A stretch of DNA of 64,000 nucleotides from Streptomyces termitum (GTDB taxonomy: Bacteria; Actinomycetota; Actinomycetes; Streptomycetales; Streptomycetaceae). Below are positions 58,507 through 64,000 of the stretch, in pieces. The notes under the pieces are model-generated. The model had not been told where the DNA came from. It made no database searches and saw only the letters and a list, made by a program, of their open reading frames with translations. Position 1 is the first letter of the stretch; each line of letters opens with the position of its first letter. Made by a program: the position numbers and the translations under genes. The stretch covers positions 1 to 64,000 of the forward strand of contig NZ_BMUL01000012.1 in assembly GCF_014650175.1 (NCBI RefSeq), in the 5' to 3' direction.

Positions 58507-58544
58507 GCCGCGCCCCCACAGGCTAGAACCTGTGGGGGCGCGGC
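58507..58544 (-). terminator. Intrinsic terminator of ftsH
   Basis: Perfect 16-bp stem GCCGCGCCCCCACAGG / CCTGTGGGGGCGCGGC with a 6-nt loop. On the reverse strand TTTTCC follows. It separates ftsH from folE. Confidence 0.9.
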
Positions 58545-58562
58545 AGCCATTCCGGGTGCCTG

Positions 58563-60596
<2,034 letters not shown>

Positions 60597-60707
60597 CCAT
60601 ACGGAGCGAGAACGCCCCGTCCCTCCTGCCCGTAGGTAAATGCCGCTTGAGAGCCGCAGTATGAAAAAAGCTGTTCTTCGGAAGGTACCTCAGTACCGTC
60701 ACCCGCG

Positions 60708-60742
60708 ACCGCCTTCCCGTGGTTCAACGGAGCGAAGGCGGT
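60708..60742 (-). terminator. Hairpin after hpt
   Basis: 9-bp arms ACCGCCTTC / GAAGGCGGT around 17 nt that can form a small inner stem. It lies 29 bp after the hpt stop. No U-tract, so partial read-through into ftsH is possible. Confidence 0.45.
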
Positions 60743-60770
60743 GCGGGTTCCCCGGAACGGGGGCGGCGGT

Positions 60771-61325
60771 TCAGCCGCCGTAGACGTGCGGGGCGAGGGT
60801 GCCGACGAAGGGGAGGTTCCGGTACTTCTCCGCGTAGTCGAGGCCGTAGCCGACCACGAACTCGTTGGGGATGTCGAAGCCGATCCACTTGACGTCGATG
60901 GCGACCTTGGCGGCCTCGGGCTTGCGCAGCAGGGTGCAGACCTCCAGGGAGGCCGGCTCGCGCGAGCCGAGGTTCGACAGCAGCCAGGACAGCGTCAGAC
61001 CGGAGTCGATGATGTCCTCGACGATCAGGACGTGCTTGCCCTTGATGTCGGTGTCGAGGTCCTTGAGGATGCGGACGACGCCCGAGGACTGGGTGCCGGC
61101 GCCGTAGGAGGAGACGGCCATCCAGTCCATGGTGACGGGGGTGGACAGCGCGCGCGCCAGGTCCGCCATCACCATCACGGCGCCCTTGAGGACTCCGACG
61201 ATGAGCAGGTCCTTGCCCGCGTATTCCGCGTCGATCTCCGCGGCCAGCTCGGCCAGCTTGGCGTCGATCTCTTGCTTGGTGATGAGCACCGACTGGAGGT
61301 CGGTGCCCATGTCCTTCTCGTTCAC
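60771..61325 (-). CDS. hpt: Hypoxanthine-guanine phosphoribosyltransferase
   Basis: 184 residues (EC 2.4.2.8). It salvages hypoxanthine and guanine with PRPP. The PRPP loop is VLIVEDIIDSGLTLSWLL, with LLIVGVLKGAVMVMADLAR, the flexible loop SSYGAGTQSSG, and KWIGFDIPNEFVVGYGLDYAEKYRNLPFVG at the C-terminus. GTG 61325 is preferred to ATG 61310, whose AAGGA would be too close, but the start is not certain. Second gene of the tilS-hpt-ftsH neighbourhood, an order conserved widely in bacteria. Confidence 0.95.
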   Translation of the reverse strand: MNEKDMGTDLQSVLITKQEIDAKLAELAAEIDAEYAGKDLLIVGVLKGAVMVMADLARALSTPVTMDWMAVSSYGAGTQSSGVVRILKDLDTDIKGKHVLIVEDIIDSGLTLSWLLSNLGSREPASLEVCTLLRKPEAAKVAIDVKWIGFDIPNEFVVGYGLDYAEKYRNLPFVGTLAPHVYGG

Positions 61326-61351
61326 CCGGGTCACTTTCGTTGCAGCGTGCG

Positions 61352-62368
61352 TCAGCCTTGCCGGATGACCAGTCTGCCACCCTGGCGGCGGGCTTCGACG
61401 CGTCCGGGCAGGTTGATGGCCCCTTGGCCGCGCCAGCCGGTGATGAGCCGGTCGAGTTCCTCGATGTGGCGGGCGAAGAGGGATCCGGCGGGAGCGCCCT
61501 CGGCGATGACGGCGCGGCGCAGGACGCGGCGGCGTACGGCGGGGGGCAGTCCGGAGAGCTTGTCGCACGCGAGGGCGCCGGCCTCGTCGCGCGCGGTGGT
61601 CTCGGCGTCGGCGGCCCAGGTGTCGAGGGCGTCGGCGTCGTCGCGGGAGAGCTGGGCCGTCCGGGCGAGGGCTTCGACGACGCCCTTGCCGAGGGCCTTC
61701 TCCAGGGCGGGGAGCCCCTCGTGGCGGAGCCGGGAGCGGGTGTAGGCGGGGTCGCTGTTGTGGGGGTCGTCCCAGACGGCGAGCTCCTGGGCGATGCACG
61801 CCGTGCGGACGGTCTGGCGGTCGAGCCGGAGGAAGGGGCGGCGGTAGCGGCCCCGGGCGCCGGAGACGGCGGCCATGCCGGAGAGGGAGCGGATGCCGGA
61901 GCCGCGGGCGAGGCCGAGGAGGACGGTCTCGGCCTGGTCGTCGCGGGTGTGGCCGAGGAGGATCGCGGTGGCGCCGTGGCGTTCGGCGGCGGCGTCGAGG
62001 GCGGCGTACCGGGCGTCGCGGGCGGCGGCCTCGGGGCCTCCTTCGCGGCCGACGGTGACGGCGACGGCCTCGACGGGGCCGAGGCCGAGGGCGGCCATGC
62101 GGTCGGCGACCTCGCCGGCGCGGCTGTCGGAGCCGTCCTGGAGGCCGTGGTCGACGGTGATGCCGCCGGCCCGGACGGGGAGTTTGCGGGCCTCGAAGGC
62201 GAGGGCGGAGGCGAGCGCCATGGAGTCGGCGCCGCCGGAGCAGGCGACGAGCACGAGGGGGTGCGCGTCGCGGGGTGCGGCGGGGTCGGCGGGGTGCTCG
62301 GTGAGGACGTCGTGGAGTACGCGGCGGACCGCCAGGCGTATCGCCGCGACCGCAGGATGGGGACCCAT
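61352..62368 (-). CDS. tilS: tRNA(Ile)-lysidine synthetase
   Basis: 338 residues (EC 6.3.4.19). It modifies C34 of the AUA-reading tRNA-Ile to lysidine. The PP-loop is VLVACSGGADSMALASAL (SGGADS, 44-49), with GITVDHGLQ, ILLGHTRDDQAETVLLGLARG and the lysine-site segment AVWDDPHNSDPAYTRSRLRHEGLPAL. The C-terminal TilS domain is short, as in actinobacteria. AAGGG lies upstream of the ATG. Followed by hpt after 26 bp, a classic pair. Confidence 0.94.
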   Translation of the reverse strand: MGPHPAVAAIRLAVRRVLHDVLTEHPADPAAPRDAHPLVLVACSGGADSMALASALAFEARKLPVRAGGITVDHGLQDGSDSRAGEVADRMAALGLGPVEAVAVTVGREGGPEAAARDARYAALDAAAERHGATAILLGHTRDDQAETVLLGLARGSGIRSLSGMAAVSGARGRYRRPFLRLDRQTVRTACIAQELAVWDDPHNSDPAYTRSRLRHEGLPALEKALGKGVVEALARTAQLSRDDADALDTWAADAETTARDEAGALACDKLSGLPPAVRRRVLRRAVIAEGAPAGSLFARHIEELDRLITGWRGQGAINLPGRVEARRQGGRLVIRQG

Positions 62369-62607
62369 GATCGGTGCCCTTCGTGAATGGGGTGGGGTGC
62401 CTCGGTCGGAGTCTTAACGGTCGGAACGGGGCGTTTGGTCACTCAGAGTGTGTCGATGGTGACAGAAACGTGGCCCTTACCCGAGCATTGCACGCTCCAC
62501 CCCCCGCTCAGGGTCCCTCGGACGGGTGATTGGTGGGCGGTCCGCGGCGTGTTCCGGCGCGTGGTGGTGGACCGGGGCCCCTTCCGTCCCGGGAGTGCCG
62601 GGAGTCC

Positions 62608-63750
62608 TCAGGAGTCCGTCCGGCGGTGGACGCGAGCGATCCAGTCGGCGGGGGCGGCGATCTCGCTCTTGGTGGGGAGGGTGTTGGGGGAGGTCCAGAC
62701 GCGGTTGAAGCCGTCCATGCCGACCTGGTCGACGACGGCGCGGACGAAGCGCTCGCCGTCGCGGTACTGGCGGAGCTTGGCGTCGAGGCCGAGGAGCTTG
62801 CGCAGGGCGAGGTCGAGGCGGGAGGCGCCGCGGGCGCGGCGCTGCTGGAACTTCTCGCGGATCTCGGCGACGGAGGGGACGACCTGGGGGCCGACGCCGT
62901 CCATGACGAAGTCGGCGTGGCCTTCGAGGAGGGACATGACGGCGGTGAGGCGGCCGAGGATGTCGCGCTGCTCGGGGGTCTGGACGAGTTCGACGAGGGA
63001 GGGGGACGGGTCGCCCTCCTCGGCCTCGGGGCGGCCGCCGGCGAGGGCCTGGGCGGCTTCGCGGAGCCGTTCGAGGAAGGTGCCGGGGTCGACGTCGGTG
63101 GCGGCGAGGAATGCCTGGATCTCGCTCTGGAGGTGGTCGCGGAGCCAGGGGACGGCGGTGAACTGGGTGCGGTGGGTCTCCTCGTGGAGGCAGACCCAGA
63201 GCCGGAAGTCGTGCGGGGAGACGCCCAGTTCGCGTTCGACGTGGACGATGTTGGGGGCGACGAGGAGGAGCCGGCCGCCGCCCTCGGGGGCGCCGGGGAG
63301 GTCGCGGGTGACGGGGGCGAAGGTCTCGTACTGGCCGAGGATGCGGGAGGCCAGGAAGGAGAGCAGCATGCCGAGCTCGACTCCGGTGACCTTGCCGCCG
63401 ACGGCGCCGAGGACCGCGCCGCCGGGGGTGCCGGAGCGGCGTTCCTGCATCTTGCCGAGGAGCGGGGTGAGGAGCTCGCGGAAGCCGGCGACGTTGGCCT
63501 TGATCCAGCCGGTGCGGTCGACGACGAGGACGGGCGTGTCGGTGTTCCCGTGGGCGCCGTCGGGGAGCATCCGGGTGTAGGCCCGGACGTGCTCCTCGGC
63601 GGCCTTGGCGTGCCGGCGGAGCTCGGCGACGACGGCGCGGGCCTCGTCGCGGCCGACGTCGGGGCCGGGGCGGACCAGCCTGGTCGCGGTCGCGACCGCG
63701 AGGTTCCAGTCGACCATTCCGGACGTGCCTGCACCACCGATGCTCGTCAT
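62608..63750 (-). CDS. Zinc-dependent metalloprotease-type protein (zincin_2 / DUF2342)
   Basis: 380 residues. The zinc-binding HEXXH is HEETH (189-193) in FRLWVCLHEETHRTQFTAVPWLRDHL, with a further glutamate in MSLLEGHADFVMDGVG probably as the third ligand. Family members are annotated as zincins or coenzyme F420-associated in actinobacteria; the physiological substrate is unknown. No signal peptide, so it is likely cytoplasmic. TACCGT (63757-63762) ends 6 nt before the ATG (leaderless). Confidence 0.86.
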   Translation of the reverse strand: MTSIGGAGTSGMVDWNLAVATATRLVRPGPDVGRDEARAVVAELRRHAKAAEEHVRAYTRMLPDGAHGNTDTPVLVVDRTGWIKANVAGFRELLTPLLGKMQERRSGTPGGAVLGAVGGKVTGVELGMLLSFLASRILGQYETFAPVTRDLPGAPEGGGRLLLVAPNIVHVERELGVSPHDFRLWVCLHEETHRTQFTAVPWLRDHLQSEIQAFLAATDVDPGTFLERLREAAQALAGGRPEAEEGDPSPSLVELVQTPEQRDILGRLTAVMSLLEGHADFVMDGVGPQVVPSVAEIREKFQQRRARGASRLDLALRKLLGLDAKLRQYRDGERFVRAVVDQVGMDGFNRVWTSPNTLPTKSEIAAPADWIARVHRRTDS

Positions 63751-63756
63751 GCGTCA

Positions 63757-63762
63757 ACGGTA
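63757..63762 (-). promoter_or_regulatory. -10 element, leaderless start at 63750
   Basis: TACCGT on the reverse strand, 6 nt before the ATG. Confidence 0.5.
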
Positions 63763-63832
63763 CGGGCTCGGGGGCGGTTCGGGCCCGCTCCGTCGGCCGG
63801 AGCGGGGGGTCCGTTCCGGCCGGTCGGGGGGT

Positions 63833-64000
63833 TCACTTCTGGCCGGTGAGGGCGGCGGAGAGGCGGTCGAGGGCGGGCTGGGCCTCGGTGGGCGAGGGGG
63901 TGCGGCCGGCGAGGAAGGCGAAGGCGAGGAGGCGGCCGTCGGTGGTGGCGACGGTGCCGGCGAGGGTGTTGACGCCGGTGAGGGTGCCGGTCTTGGCGCG
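63833..64000 (-). CDS. dacB: D-alanyl-D-alanine carboxypeptidase, C-terminal end (partial)
   Basis: The reverse strand is open from the window edge to a TGA at 63835-63833, giving the last 55 residues. RAKTGTLTGVNTLAGTV holds the third penicillin-binding motif K-T-G and is followed by GRLLAFAFLAG, then a short helix ending SAALTGQK. This is the C-terminus of an S13-type (DacB) D-Ala-D-Ala carboxypeptidase, which trims peptidoglycan pentapeptides and binds beta-lactams. Its position upstream of the zincin and tilS agrees with gene order in other streptomycetes as I recall it. Confidence 0.82.
   Translation of the reverse strand, partial: RAKTGTLTGVNTLAGTVATTDGRLLAFAFLAGRTPSPTEAQPALDRLSAALTGQK

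Noticed and set aside
60684..60697. GGTAC-CTCA-GTACC inverted repeat upstream of ftsH as an operator
   Set aside because: Arms of only 5 bp with no link to a promoter element; too weak to report as a site.

Overview
The window is a contiguous piece of a high-GC actinobacterial chromosome, almost certainly Streptomyces. It has the strongly skewed third-position GC of that genus, genus-specific gene families (an Lsr2 regulator, an SCO3374-type protein, sigE/cseABC, a SigE-family sigma factor) and a gene order that, as I remember it, parallels the S. coelicolor SCO334x-SCO3408 core. No rRNA, tRNA, CRISPR array, integrase or insertion sequence is visible. Apart from a few lone accessory genes it is core chromosome.

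Layout. 1-9 kb: a partial Pro-rich protein, a small membrane protein, an SH3 protein, a Ser/Thr kinase with a PQQ-type sensor, ilvD, a TetR regulator coupled to a sugar-isomerase-like protein, ppx and a Cys-rich protein. 9-16 kb: a membrane protein joining sigma-factor-like, zinc-finger and BACON-like parts, then radA-disA (DNA repair and c-di-AMP), an anchored Ser/Gly-rich protein, a PAP2 phosphatase and mutY. 17-24 kb: the cell-envelope stress operon sigE-cseA-cseB-cseC, an MFS exporter with a divergent TetR regulator, and a secreted M23 peptidase. 24-33 kb: a stand-alone NACHT NTPase (a probable NLR-like anti-phage protein), clpC, an SCO3374-type gene, lsr2, argA-type acetyltransferase, a BlaI-type repressor and a 58-residue membrane protein. 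33-39 kb: a five-gene overlapping operon, DUF2520-panC-nadB-nadC-coaX, joining pantothenate/CoA and NAD synthesis. 39-47 kb: a PLP lyase, a DUF5937 regulator, a NarL/DesK two-component pair, a MidA-type methyltransferase beside an orphan NuoD paralogue, an acetyltransferase and a coiled-coil membrane protein. 47-52 kb: a glycine-betaine-type ABC importer split over divergent transcripts, and an anchored esterase. 52-64 kb: an MprF/LysX-like lysyltransferase, the folate genes folP, folB, folK and (opposite strand) folE, then ftsH, hpt, tilS, a zincin and the 3' end of dacB.

Expression signals are unusually legible. About 17 genes have a -10 hexamer (TANNNT or close) ending 6 or 7 nt before the start codon, so they are probably translated from leaderless mRNAs; I used this to choose starts. 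Many tail-to-tail gene pairs share a strong hairpin, and two of these hairpins lie inside the last codons of a gene. Operons are tightly coupled by ATGA/GTGA overlaps.

The least explained structures are: tandem arrays of a roughly 30-bp unit beginning GTACGCGCGCGGGG next to a terminator at two separate convergent junctions; seven exact copies of the 12-bp palindrome CACGCGCGCGTG; divergent leaderless promoters at 8.24 kb that appear to overlap; the NACHT gene; and a methyltransferase/NuoD-paralogue pair in which the paralogue has Trp at the conserved quinone tyrosine.
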